DNA of 64,000 nt from Tetrastigma voinierianum (GCA_016808115.1 JAEQBH010001508.1:558001-622000); one strand, 5' to 3'; shown: positions 1 to 12,078, counted from the first letter of the stretch. Notes: generated by a model not told the origin, from the letters alone. Program-made: numbers and translations.

Positions 1-1478
1 ATGTAGCTATCGCTCATAAGATCAAGATGCGGGAGGTATCTCCCTATAGCCCAACCGGGCGCAAGACTCACTCTAGACAATGCCACTCAACAGTCCCAAA
101 ACATATAGCAAAGTGACATTGTCCCGGCCGCATCTCCCGACGTTTGGGCTGCGTATATGTGTCTAGTCAACCTACTTCGACGTATAGTCGCTTATAAGAC
201 CAACACATTTACATTTTACGTCAATAACGTTGATGTGAATATGAATCAAATTACTATAGAACCATCTACATTTACATATACCATTACCTGATAAATAGTT
301 TGTGCATCTAACTCCGATCTCAAGATAGAGGAGGCCACGTCAGACGGGTTATGCACCGCAGCGTACTCTCCACCTACACTTAATGGAAGACGGTTGCTCA
401 CCGTGAGCCTCACCAGAATCCATCGTGGACAATTCTCGCCACGTTGCTATCGATTTATTATCCGCTTGGCTATCATGTGGGCATGAGCGACTGGAGGTAC
501 TGGATGTGCTGCTAGTTGCCCAAAATCGGGTCGCCCCATGTGAAGTATCTCCCAATACCAGAGTAGAATAAAAAATAAACAAAAAGTAAGCAAACTAATG
601 ATGTGTTGTGTATATGAATGTGTATGTAATAAAATAAAGTTATGGATACCTGTAATAGTGTAATACAACCGCTAATACCGCCTACAACTCAAGCTAGCTT
701 GGCATAACTCTCCGTATAACTATGCTAGTATTGCACTACCCCAACTATACGACGCAGTCTGCGTCAAATTTCATAGCAGTGAGAGAAAGCACAGATGGAC
801 ATGCACTCCTTTCTTGTCCACGAACAAGAAGGATCCCATCGTTAAGATTTAAACCACGCGCATTCGCCTAAAGTGATCTCATCCGCGCCGTGCCGGGTGG
901 ATAATTGGTCACATAACCACAGTATGGAGATAGCGGCTCCTTTGAGACAATCAACGGGTGGGATGACATCGAGTAGCTCCTTGACACAACTCCGCCACAT
1001 CGAACGCACATGTCCCAGTGACTGTTGGTCCATGGATACAAAGCCCGAGGATGATAGTAACATCCTATAACGTGATCGTCATCTTTCTGATGGGTACATG
1101 AAACGTGTGTGTCTCAAGCTGCCATCTCTTAATGAGATTAGTGATGAGTGGCCAATCGATCATGATGTAGCCCATGTAATATATATCATAGAATCCCGAG
1201 CGGATCACGTATGGACGAATAAGTAGATCCATCCTCCACATATTGATGAAGGCTTTCATCTGCTGACGAGGGTGGAGTACCTTTTGGAACTACAAGTAAT
1301 GAAGAAATCAATTTTAAAATTGATTATATATACATTACACCAACGATATGTAATAGTAGTTGATATTTAATAAAATACATACCTGCTTCGTATCTACTAA
1401 ATGCGACCTATGTCTGTCTTGCAATACCAAGATAGATGGATTTGAAGGATCTGCATCATGAAGCCCTTTGAACGCCAT
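1..1478 (-). pseudogene. Plant mobile domain (PMD, MAIN-like) pseudogene, at least four exons, runs off the left edge
   Basis: Minus-strand reading recovers the PMD family in order. Exon 1 (1478-1383) begins at an ATG and carries LVLQDRHRSHLVDTKQ, ending at a consensus GT donor. Exon 2 starts at 1289 after an AG acceptor, keeps phase 0, and contains LHPRQQ, IDWPLI, RWQLETHTFHVP and MTITL. An in-frame TAG at 1067-1065 follows, then the conserved DVTIILGL and GPTVTGT in the same frame. A frame change leads to ELLDVIPPVDCLKGAAIS (within 1063-842) and SYSWGSAILA near 740-710; exon 2 ends at a GT donor at 649-648. Later pieces carry WYWEILHMGRPDF (about 570-530), CRWRV (about 380) and TVEWHCLE (about 90-60). 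PMD proteins act with PP7-like phosphatases in silencing, and PMDs are also carried by transposons. Stops and frame changes make this copy non-coding. The family call is from remembered motifs; exon 3-4 borders are approximate. Confidence 0.82.
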
Positions 1479-1744
1479 ATCTGTAACAGATAACACAAAG
1501 ACACTATAATTATTAACAAAAAACTTTGAGATACTAGTATTATAGTCATGAATGCAATTATTAAGGCAATGAACAAAAAAAAAACCATGTACAAGAATGA
1601 TGTCTCTTTTACTTAAATAAGGTACACTAGTATTTTATAATCCAAAAAATAAACATTCGTACATAAGTATTATACAAAACAATTACAAACATGATAGGCA
1701 AATTGTCTTACCTTAAAAAAAAATTGAGTTACATCACATTTTTC

Positions 1745-2687
1745 GTTGAACTTAATTCCTATTCTTACAAGAGTAGCGATGATGACCCGATTGTTTGCAC
1801 AACCCACATGTGATAGTAGTTTTCCCCTCCCTAACGTCCATTTCATAACGCAACGGTTGATTTAACGTCCACTCGCCGAGATTCTGCAGATGCTTTCACC
1901 CATGGAGTCCAATCACTTGAAATAACATTATCAAAGTTTTCCACATTTTCCAATTGAGGTGATGGTGTTAAGTGATACTGAATAGGGGATGACTCATCTG
2001 GGTCCTCAACATCTATGTTATTTGATACATCATAAGATGTTGCTCATTCTCCAAAACTTGCTAAAGAGGCGGGCGATGAAACATGTCTATCACCAATATC
2101 TATATTCCATTAGATTCACATCACCATCCGCATCAAATTCATCATTAACTTCTTCATCTCACAGCTCTCATCATCTCCATATACTCTACATCTATCAAGA
2201 TTGCACTTCGAATACTTACTAGTGCCCAATACACAACCATAAATTTCTTAATTCTACAACATTATCATTTCCTCTAACCAATAACATGTAGAAAGACTCC
2301 ACTATCGATTCACTGCGCTTGGACTCAAATGACCTCAATATACAATTCAATTTCCTCCATGCCGGTTGTGTTAACTAATTTCAACATTCAGTACACACTA
2401 CTGTCATCTCATATTAGACAAGGTTGGAACCTATTTTCGCTTTTAAGAAGATACTTACAATTGAAGACTAATTTGAACATTTGTTTGTCAATGTCTGTCA
2501 TTGAGTATATCATATCACCCAACTGTTCAAACGTGCAATCAACCGGTACATCCAAAGGCACAATGACATCTTTGTTCCCAACATATTTCACATATGTTTT
2601 AGTCCTGAGTATTTTTCCATTGTAATAACGTATCATGGGAATAGTGGAAACAAACATATTTAACCTATACAAAATGGTTCCAATCAA
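1745..2687 (-). pseudogene. Mutator-like (MULE) transposase remnant: N-terminal domain plus C-terminal zinc knuckle, catalytic core missing
   Basis: The upstream part (2687-2410) reads as a MuDR N-terminal-type domain with VDCTFEQLGDMIYSMTDID and LLKSENRFQPCLI, continuing past a stop into DDSSVY and LVNTTGMEEIELYIEVI (to about 2330). An acidic linker follows with stops and a frame change (about 2150-2040), then TPWVKASAESRRVDVK (about 1915-1865). The end is a CX2CX4HX4C zinc knuckle, CGLCKQSGHHRYSC, near 1820-1775, after which a stop closes the frame. MULE transposases have this order, but the DDE catalytic domain that should lie between the acidic linker and the knuckle is absent, so this is a deleted, inactive copy. 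It lies directly upstream of the PMD remnant on the same strand, with about 270 bases of AT-rich DNA between. The terminal inverted repeats of a parent element were not found. Confidence 0.72.
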
Positions 2688-2987
2688 TTAAATAATATGA
2701 GGATATAAAGACTATGTATGGAACACAAAAAACGATGGGGGAAAATTGAAAAGAAAAAGGTAAGGAAAGAAAAAGACAAGGAAAAGAAAATATAAAATTT
2801 TCCTTGTTTTATTATTCGTGGAAAATTATAAAGAAAAATAAAATATTCATTTCCCTTTATTCGGTAATTGTATAGAAAAATTAAGAAAAATAGTTATATT
2901 TTTTTTTTGAAACCTATTTTTATTCTTTTGAAATCAAAAATTATTTTTATTAGTAGTGTTATTTTTTAATTGTTGGAAGTATATTGA

Positions 2988-3433
2988 AATAATATAGGGG
3001 CAATTATGTTAAGGTGCAATATTACATAAATAAGAAGGAAAATATAATCCACATAATAGATATTACCTTGAAATGTACTATCTCCACGAAATTAATAAAA
3101 ATATGCACTTTATAAGTAACTTTTTGTTAAACCCTAAACTATCTTTTTATTAGTTAACCCATGAGAAATAACTTTTTTGTTAGAATATTGAATAAGTTTA
3201 AATAAATAAAAAGCTTATTCACGTGGGATAGAGATTCTTTCTTAATACTCTGGTGGACCAGAGTCAATTGATAAAATGATAGTTTAGGATTTAACCAAAA
3301 GTTACTCAAAAAGTGCATGTTTTTATTAATTTCATGAAGATAGTGCATTTCAAAGTAATATCTATTATTTGAGTTATATTTTCATTCTTATTGGTGCAAT
3401 AGTGCACTTTAACATAATTTCCCCAATAATATA
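2988..3433. mobile_element. Foldback MITE, Mutator type, with perfect 9-bp target-site duplication
   Basis: The body spans 2997-3424. Its left arm from 2997 (GGGGCAATTATGTTAA) is repeated in inverted orientation at the right end (rc GGGGAAATTATGTTAA). The match continues inward for about 150-170 bases per arm, including the segments around 3085-3145 and 3265-3350. It is flanked on both sides by AATAATATA (2988-2996 and 3425-3433), a perfect 9-bp direct repeat. A 9-bp duplication and G-rich termini fit Mutator-superfamily non-autonomous elements. No coding capacity is present. Confidence 0.85.
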
Positions 3434-5130
3434 TAAAGTATTTAATTTTTAAATAAGTTTTATTTTAATATTTTACAATAAAAATATTTTAAAAAAAAAT
3501 AAGACGATAAAGATAAATATAAAATGAATAAAACTAAAGTGAGGATAATTCTTTAAAAAATGATTAATAAGATAAATTGAAAAACGCTTTAAAAAATAAT
3601 ATAAAATAAAAGGAGAATATAATATAATTTAAAATAATTAAAAAGCTGATATTCCAAAATATTAGTTTATGTCAAATCAAATCAATTTTTTTCTCGCAAA
3701 AAATCAAATAACGACGAATGAAGAGAGATAAATGAGGGAGATTTTGGACCCTTTGGGCCAGATTCTTTCTTGGATTATGTTCGACAAAAATGGTTCTCTC
3801 AGAATAGATAGATATATTATCTCAAAATTGCTAATGATTAAAAAATCTTAGAATTAGAAATATCAAAACACTAGTGTGATCAATTAGAAAAACTCCAAAT
3901 GGTATTGCCACTATAATGGAATTAGCATTTTGCCAAAACCATTTCCATATAAAAATTTCTATGCATCATCTCCTCATTTGAACACCAACTTGGAGAAGCA
4001 GGTTCTTTATATCAATGTTATCTATCATGTATTGAGAACACCAATTTTCAGAGATTATCAAAATAATGTTTTTTGTGTTTTTAAAAATTGTTCTTACAAA
4101 TAGTTTTTAAAAATAGGAACACCCGCCCCCTAAGCCTCCGACCCTTAGATGCAGTTGTATTGTTCCTTACTAATTAGCATGAGAATGTTTGATATACAAA
4201 TATATATTAAGTGATTTAAACATATATAATTCTCTAAATAATTTTAATTATCCTTCAAATAAATAATTTTAATTAGATTTTATTCTTATTTTTTTCATGT
4301 TGAAACAAAAAATATCATTTTTGGAAAACAAACATTTTCCAAGTTTATATGACCTAAAAATATGAGAAAAATAAAGAAAATCCTATAAAATACTATAAAA
4401 TTTTCTCTGTTTTTTTGCTTGTACGATTAAAATAAGAAAAAATAAAATTAAAAAAACTTTTTTCTTTTAAATTATCTAAGAATAATCGTATTTGTTTCCT
4501 TCCATTTTTTTAGCTTTCAATTTCTTTCTCATTAAGATTTTCTTGAACCAAACATACTCATAATAACCTATTTACAAGAAAAAAAGGGATTATTAAAAAA
4601 AAACAAAACAAAACAAAAGAACACAAATGATCAAGCGTAAAACCCGAATCGAACATGAAAAAAAAAAAGGGAGGTTGAATAAGTTAATAAATCCATTTTT
4701 TCCTCTATATTTTTTCTCTTTGAATTTTCCATGTTATCCAAACTGGGAAAAATTATTTTCCTTATTTGTTTATTTTTCCTTTTCCTAGCTTCCACACGAA
4801 ACCAGAGATATATAAGATTATCTATATATGCCGTTGTCATCATTAGACCATATATATATTTATATATATAATTTGAAACACTTACCAAATTAGAAACAAA
4901 TTTGGTTCCCTCCATATCTTCCCTCTTTCTCCCAAATTTAAGAGAAAAAGTACTATCCTCATTAATAAAGCAACAAAATAAATAGTGCTTTTCCGATGTG
5001 GGACTTCAACTCTTTAACATATAACCTATATTCAACAGATTGATGAATAAATTTTTAAAAAAATTATTTTTTTATTTAAAAAAAAAATTATTTTAATTCA
5101 AACTCGGAAACTCAGCTTTACATTTACATA
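3434..5130. other. AT-rich intergenic DNA without a recognised gene
   Basis: Long A/T tracts, no convincing coding frame. A short ORF on the minus strand (4915-4631) is low-complexity and unlike any family I know. The segment leads into the LEA gene promoter at its right end. Confidence 0.6.
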
Positions 5131-5132
5131 TG

Positions 5133-5377
5133 ACGTGTCGTGCCACCTTCCTATTTCAGGAGAGCTGCCATTATGGCTTTCTAGGCTTCGTTAATCGCGA
5201 GTCTCAGAATATTTATCTTTTTCTTTTTTTCGAAGTAGATATCTGTAAACGAGGGTGGAGTTGAAAATTTGAAACGTGTCGAGGGCAGGTCAAGAAGAGA
5301 TGTGCGACGTACACGCAGCTTATTCGCCCTACACGTGTCTCGTAGCTATATCACCTTTGACGTCTATATATATAAAT
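5133..5377 (+). promoter_or_regulatory. LEA gene promoter: three ABRE-like ACGTGTC elements and a TATA box
   Basis: ACGTGTC occurs at 5133-5139 and 5274-5280, and CACGTGTC at 5332-5339. A strong TATA box (CTATATATATAAAT) lies at 5364-5377, about 95 bases before the start codon at 5470. Clustered ACGTG-core elements are the known binding sites of ABI5/ABF bZIP factors in LEA promoters, so ABA- and seed-maturation-responsive expression is inferred. Confidence 0.65.
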
Positions 5378-5469
5378 CCAGTTCCAGTGTAGTAGATTAT
5401 TCTCATCTTGTAGTAGTGATTGAGTTCATCGTGAGCAAAGTAGAAGTGATATTCAGAAATAAAGCAAAA

Positions 5470-6030
5470 ATGCAGGCAGGAAGGAGTGCAGCGGGGGCCA
5501 TGAAGGAGAAAGCCAGCAATGCCGCAGCCTCGGCCAGAGCTGGCATGGAGAAAACCAAAGCCACTGCCGAAGAAAAGGTACGTTTAACGCTTTCATGATA
5601 GTTGTCTGAGTCTCGATCGAGCACGTTTTTTGTTCCCAATTCATGATTTAAGGGTTGGGCATGTATAAAGGAGAGGATGACGGCCTATAATCCACGGAGA
5701 AGGACATGGCGACGGAGAAGAAGGAGGAGAGTATTACAAAGGCGGAGATGGAGCGCGCATACCAGAACACAATGCGGCAGCAGCAAGCCGGCGCAACCAC
5801 TGGTGGGCAAGGCAGAGTACCGCTGTACCCACCGAGGGGCAACTGGTACTCACCCAAGCTATGGAACCACTGGTGCCACTGCAACCACCGGCGGCACCGC
5901 CACCAGGACGTTAACTATGGCGGAACAAATTCACCGATGGAAGTGGGATCTAGAGAGATCGGCTTTACTTCGCTTGCTTTGTAGCTTCTGTGTACGGTCA
6001 ATGTGCCAGTTTAAGTTAGTAGTTATCTGA
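5470..6030 (+). CDS. LEA group 1 (LEA_1) protein, two exons, with two compensating frame disruptions in exon 2
   Basis: Exon 1 (5470-5577) encodes 36 residues starting MQAGRSAAGAMKEKASNAAA, containing AGMEKTKATAEEK, the family N-terminus; it ends at AAG|GTACG. The intron is 5578-5670 and exon 2 starts with ERMTAYNP. The family motif continues as MATEKKEESITKAEMERAYQ, but in another frame from about 5700, as if one base were lost. The Gly/Thr-rich tail (GATGTHPSYGTTGATATTGG) returns to the first frame near 5815-5836. The first frame stays open to a stop at 6028-6030, so an mRNA would encode about 155 residues with an Arg-rich out-of-frame stretch in the middle. LEA_1 proteins are hydrophilic, disordered protectants made in late seed development and dehydration. 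It is either a decaying gene or has assembly indels; a related copy lies inverted at 22520-22898. Confidence 0.75.
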
Positions 6031-6382
6031 AGTGTTTCAGTTCCAGTGTAATGCTTTTGCTTCGAATTAAATAAAAAGCCCCAAGTACTTACCCATTAGA
6101 GGCGGTGGACATAAGTAACATATAGCAACTTAAGTTACTGAATTGTTTTTTGTTTAAGCGAAATTTCATTGATTCGGAAACCAAATACTAAACAGCTGGT
6201 AATTGGCTTAAGTTAAGAGGATGATATAGTATATAGCTTAATAACAAGCTACACAGCTGGTAATTGGCTTAAGTCTTAAGATCTACATAACTAGTAATTT
6301 TAAGATGCTTATAATATCAAAGATTTTAGATTTAATTCATTATGAGTAAATGGTTCAAGATCCTAATTCTAAGATGTTTAGA
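6031..6382 (+). other. LEA 3' region and short flank up to the copia LTR
   Basis: AATAAA-like signal at about 6067-6073 (TTAAATAAAAAG) fits a 3' end for the LEA transcript. There is a short near-repeat of AGCTGGTAATTGGCTTAAGT at about 6195 and 6256. Nothing else is recognised. Confidence 0.45.
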
Positions 6383-6797
6383 TGTTGGAATAATTCCAAC
6401 TATAAGGTGGACGTACTTTAATTGTCATTTTAATTTTATAAACACCAAAGGCTTGGTGTGCTATTTGAGATAACAAACGAATTAACGCGAACTACATTCA
6501 TACCTCATACAGATAATGATCGTGATATTCAAACCCTCATAGCGCATAAATGAATCAAACGTATTTAATCCGCATTATTAAGTCAGCGCCAATGACATTG
6601 ATTACCGCACCCGAGTATGATATCAAGAAGCCATTACAAGCGCTATAAAAGCAGTCCTCTCGCTATTCCTCGATAACTTTTCTAGATTTTCATCGCTACC
6701 AGACGTAAACAGTAAGGAAGACATTTCCTATTAATTTTCATTGCTTTTGCTGCATAAAGACGAATCCCCACGCGAACTACAACACGATGCCTTCTTT
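6383..6797 (+). repeat. 5' LTR of the copia element
   Basis: Starts TGTTGGAATAATTCCAAC and aligns through AAGACATTTCCTATTAATTTTC (about 6718) with the 3' copy at 12592. The similarity fades after ATGCCTT near 6790-6797. Confidence 0.8.
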
Positions 6798-7252
6798 ATC
6801 TAAAATAAATTAAAACATGTAATGTACATATATTTGAGATTCTCGCTTTTCAGATGAAGTTACTTTATTTGATTATTTAAATCTTACATTTTAGACGAGC
6901 TTAATCAAATATGTTCCTACATGTGCCGTTTTAAATTCAGCTTTATGCATATATCATGAATCATGTTCTAGTTCATCTTAATAACAAATTAAAATTTTAT
7001 TGTTTTGATTCGGGTTGCATTTTTATTTGTTTTGAGACGTCCATTGAATAGCCAAATGGCCAAAAGGAATTTAAATAAAAAAAGGAAAGGTATTTAGAGC
7101 ACCTTTCACGTAGTTAAGGTATTGGGCATTTTCAAGGTATGCATACCGAGGAAAATAAAATATATTTTATTTTCAAAGGATTTGCTCTTGATTTCTGCAG
7201 TAAATATTTATTAAGATCATTAAAAATCAATAAAATGAAAGAAGTAACCATT

Positions 7253-7307
7253 TGGTTGAGTGGCTTCAGTGCACACTGTTGGGATGAAAGGTTGTTGGTT
7301 CGAACCT
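7253..7307 (+). other. tRNA-like Pol III box A and box B pair, SINE-like
   Basis: Box A-like TGGTTGAGTGG (7253-7263) is followed 33 bases later by box B-like GGTTCGAACCT (7297-7307). Spacing and sequence fit an internal Pol III promoter of a tRNA or tRNA-derived SINE. I could not fold a full cloverleaf with a normal acceptor stem, so a tRNA gene is unlikely. It lies in the leader of the copia element, before gag. Confidence 0.4.
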
Positions 7308-8439
7308 GACCTGTTTGGTACAATATCAATGCTTAGCCATCTGGTCTAGAAGGATCAGCTTAATTTCTTATGTTCATAAATGTTTATATATAGCAGTATT
7401 GCATTTAATTTGGATTAAGATAAGGCTTATCTTGTTCATGATTTTTATTTCTCTAGTATATATGTTGTGATTTAAAAAATGGTTGAAATATATATAAGAG
7501 ATGTAAATTACAAAATCTCATGGAGCTTTCTATGACATGTTTTTTGATTTCCCGCTTGAGATAATTGTAATTTTTATTGTGTCACCAAAGTGGCCAATTG
7601 AAGGGATGTTACGAATTATTCTTTCATTTATGGTTTACATGAATTGTCTCTACTTATTATACATATTCATCCGCCCAGCGTGATGTTTATGTGTTTTAAG
7701 GTGCTTAGAGATGTGTTATTGCATAAAGGCAAGAGTGTTTTGGTTTTTTAAAATTTATCTGCCCAAAGGTGATATTTTTTTTAACAAGCTGAAATTCTTT
7801 TGTAAACCCAATAATGTAAAAGAGTGCATTGGATGTTACATTTTCGCCTGTGCCGATTATATGTAATGATACGGCTTAATCCTTTTACGAACCTTTATGG
7901 TTCAAATTTATAACATGTTCATGAACCAATTGCTCAGATATTTCATCATCGCTTACTTTCTCGTGAACACCAACATGGTTACTATAGAGATCTTGATCAA
8001 AACAATTACAAAGAGGGAAAAGGAGCAGATTTTGCTTTAGGAATAGCCGACATTAATATGGCCTTACGGGAGGCAAACTGCAGACCTTACTAATACTAGC
8101 ACTGCTACTGAAAAAGACTATTTTGCTATGGGATGATCTAATTGCTCTCAGCTTTATTATCGTGACGAGGGACTATTCCCGAACATCTCATGAGTGGTCC
8201 ACTGAGACGGATGCCAACCAGATTTCCTCGCTATGGTAGAAAGGTATAAGATTAATAAAATACGGTGTTGTGAACCCCGATGAGCAATTGACTGGGTATG
8301 TCTTATAATAGTGTTGGATGGGTTAGAGCATATATTTTAGGGATGATTGGTGTATGGATAAGCTAAAATCTTGAGATTCCTATTCCTATGCTTTATCATT
8401 AACCATACCCCGAATTCTTTACCTCCTGTTTATCAATCT

Positions 8440-11400
8440 TAAGACCGCCCTTTAATACTCAAAATGAAAGTTGGACTCTTGATGAACTGATTTCTAAGTG
8501 TGATGCGGAAGAAAAGAAACTTGAAAGAGAGGGTTTAGCTATTGCCATGTTAGTCTCTCTTCCCAAACCAAATCCTAGGCCTATGCATCATACTTCTCAT
8601 AAGGGTAAGGATTGCTAAGCATGGTGGAAATTTTAAATCTACATCGGCAATAAGGCCAATCAAGTGTTATTTTTCAAGAAAATAGCCATATGGAAAGGGT
8701 TGTCTCAAATTCATGCCTAAGAAAAGCAAGATAAGGCTAAAGGTAATCCCCAGGCCTATGTTTGTTTTGAATCCAATTTAGTAAATGTTCCATCACCCTG
8801 TGGCTTGATAGTGGGGTAATCGTCGTTGCTTTCACCTGTAGGATTCACAAACAAGCCGGAGTCCGAAAGAGTCATAAAGGACACTTAGAGTTGCCAATAA
8901 TGGAGCCGAAGTGGCCTTTATTGAGATAAAAGCATTTAAATTTGGAGGTAGGATTTACTTTAGTTCGACAATACATTTTATGTACCATCCTTTAGAGAAA
9001 TTTGATAATACCTCTTTAGATAAATCCTGGATATTGTGTGATTCCTTTTTTGGTACTGGAGCTTCACTTATCAATTAATTCTACCAATATTAGCTATGGT
9101 GTTTGCATTGATGGTTTAAATCAATTATCTTTGGTAGTAAATGGTGAATACATTTGCATACCGATAAAAGTTAAATATTCAAGAGACACAAAATCCAAGA
9201 GAGGTCTTTCATGTTGTGACATAAACGTTTAGCCCGTACATCGAGAAAGAGTTGAACGGTTGATCAAAAATGACATATTGTCATCTCTTGATTTTGAGGA
9301 TATGGAGATTTGTATGGATTGTATTAGAGGAAAACTTTCCAAGGCTAAAAATAAAGGAGCAAGCCGTAGTAGTGATTTGCTGGAGATTGTTCATATGATA
9401 TTAGTGGTCCTTATTCCACTACTATTTGTGGCTCTAGGTATTTTCTCACTTTCATTGATGATTTTTCTTGTTATGGTTATCTTTATTTGATTAAAGAGAA
9501 ATCAGGATGCTCTAGATAAATTTAAAGTGTTGCTTGAGGTTGAGAAACAATTAGGAAAAGTCATTAAGATTGTGAGAGATCTGATCGTGGTGGAGAGTAT
9601 TATGGTAAACATAGGGATGAGGCTGGTCAACATATGGGCCTTTTTGCAAAATACTGTAGGATTGTGAATAATTGCTCTGCAGACCATGCCCGGGAGTCCT
9701 TAACAAATGGTGTGGGCCTAAAGGCGACCGCACCCTTACAGATATGATGAGGAGTATAATTATAGGTCTAATCTTTCCCGAATGTTCCTGGGGTGAAGCA
9801 ATCAAACCAGAGCCACTATATCCTCAATAGAGTTCCTAAAGTAAAACTGGTCCCTTAAACACCTTTGAATTATGGACCAAGAGAGCTCAAATTTCTTAGA
9901 TCATTTTCTGGGCTCAGATAACCAACAGGTTAGACTTTATAATTACGTGAAAAGAAACTTGATCCTAGAACTGTACGGTGTTACTTCATTGGGTATCCGG
10001 ATCATTCTAAAATCTGAAGCAAATTCTATAATCCTACCATGACGAGAATTGCTTAAGTCTCTTACGGCAAAAATTTTTGAACTTGATGTAGCTGATTTTC
10101 CTAACTCTTAAGTCCCTCTTCTAAAAGGACTTGAGCAGAGGACAGTTGTTTCATTACCTTTATCTAGAGAGCCAACATCTGTGGAACCTCTTCCATTGCC
10201 TACTCAAGAGGCACCAGATGTGGTGATTAATTTAGAAGCCAATCCGCCTCGCGGACAGCAGCTGTTCACCACAAGAATCGTGATAGCTTCCCTCAAGGTC
10301 AACTAGAATCGTGAAACTCGCAATTCCGCACGATTATGTAGTTTATCCTCGAGAACATGATTTGACATTGGTCCGGGCCATGACCCAATGACCTATAAAG
10401 ATATTGTTACTTGTCCACAAATAAGTATGGGTCAATGCTATGTGCAAGATGAGATTGCTTCCATGTAATTCCACAATAACGGTGAAACTGAACTTATGGA
10501 ATTGTCATCACAAACCACAGTTGCAAATGCAGTAAGAAAACCAAGAAGGATTCTCAAGGAAGGATTGAGAGATTCAAGGCTAGATTGGTAGCCAAGGGTT
10601 TTACTCAAAAGGAAGGTATTGATTATACTGAAACCTTCTCACCAGTTTCAAGTAAGGATTCATTTAGAATTATTATGGCTTTAACCCATTATTTCCCGAT
10701 TTAGAATCACCGATGGATGTTAAAAACCGCATTCCCAAATGATTTATGTGAACCCGCCATGCCGAATTGGCTGTGTGTGGGTGGGTGGCTTTCTTTCTTC
10801 TGAAGAGGAAATGGTAAGGAACACTTGGTGAACCGGCGAAACCATTTATGGGTCAAAACAAAGCTTCTGTATGCTGGTACTTAAAGTTTGATGAAGTGAT
10901 AACTTCTCTTGGTTTTGTTGAGAATGCTGTGACCACTCAGATGATCTTAAGACTAGTGGGCAAATTTATTTTCCTTGTTCTCTATGTTGATGATACTTTG
11001 CTTTTGCCGCATGATGTTAATCTTTCTACATGAAACTAAAGCCCCCGTTATCCAAGACTTAAATGAAAGATCTTGCGAGCACAAATATTCGTTTTCAGAC
11101 AGACCATGATGTATTCCCATAATTTGTTGGGATTGTCTCAACGTGCTTATGTTGATCGAGTACTTAAACGATTTAGCATGGAGACTTACAAGGCTGGAGA
11201 AGTGCCAGTTGTAAAAGGTGACAAACTTGGCAAAAGTCAATGTCCTAGCAATGATTTTGAAAGAAAATCAATGGAGAATATTCCATATGTCAGTGTTGTT
11301 GGTAGTCTCATGTATGCTCAAGTTTGCACAAGGCCTGACATAGCCTTTATAGTGGGAGTTCTTGGTCGATATCTTTCTAACTCCGACGTTTATCGGGTCG

Positions 11401-11965
11401 CCGCGAAAGAAAGTTATGAGATACTTGCAACAAACAAAAGATTACATGCTTGTTTATAGAAAAATGGAAAACCTTGAAGTATTGGGTTACACAGATTCAG
11501 ATTTTGCAGGATGTTCAGATGATCTGAAATCAACTTCAGGATACATTTTTATGATGGTAGGGGGAGCTATTTGAAGAGTGTCAAACAAACTCTTCGTGCT
11601 TCTTCTATGCAAGTCAGTTTCAAGGTTTGTTATGGTGTCATACTCAAGCATTTTGGTTAAAGAACTTACTGGTTACCGGTTGTTGATTCCATATTCTAAT
11701 CTATAAAGCATCTTCCTGCGGATAATAATGTCGTTTGTAGCCTTTTTCAAAGTACAATAAAAGTTCAAAAGGTTCAAAACCAATATCGAGCTAAAGTATC
11801 TCTACGCAAGGATTCGCCAAAAACGAAGATATCATGGTGGAGTTATTACTGATACCACTAACATGTTAGCCGATCCTTGACCAAGCGGACTTGGTGATGA
11901 TATTACCTTCCGCAGACATGTTTTTAACATGGGTATTATAAAGTCCTTGATGTACATGGTTAGTG
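8440..11965 (+). pseudogene. copia gag-pol remnant
   Basis: Gag C-terminal text (WTLDELISKCDAEEKKLE, about 8470-8525) leads to a damaged zinc-knuckle-like piece near 8660-8720. A protease-like WLDSG follows near 8803-8820. The integrase core has SDRGGEYYG (about 9580-9606) and DEAGQHMG. RT begins with RFKARLVAKGFTQKEGIDY (about 10567-10625); the YVDD catalytic motif is at about 10983-10994. RNase H includes GYTDSDFAGCSDDLKSTSGY (about 11485-11545), and the C-terminus ADP...FRRHVFNMGII ends near 11965. Stops and frame changes break it throughout. The DSG, GGEYYG and FESNLVNVP context resembles Tork/Tnt1-type copia elements, but lineage is uncertain. Confidence 0.82.
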
Positions 11966-12078
11966 GGAGTTATATTTATTTTGTCATGTGTCGTGATACA
12001 TTTTTGATGAATAATATTGATATTCAATATTTATATTTTTCTCCAAGAATTTTATATTTATTTATACTTGGAAAGTAA

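Noticed and set aside
4994..5005. Plant snRNA upstream sequence element match (AGTCCCACATCG on the minus strand)
   Set aside because: No U1-U6 or U3 sequence follows at the expected distance and no properly spaced TATA box is clear, so it is probably a chance or relic motif.
5403..5884. Minus-strand frames over the LEA gene
   Set aside because: Antisense shadows of the LEA exons.
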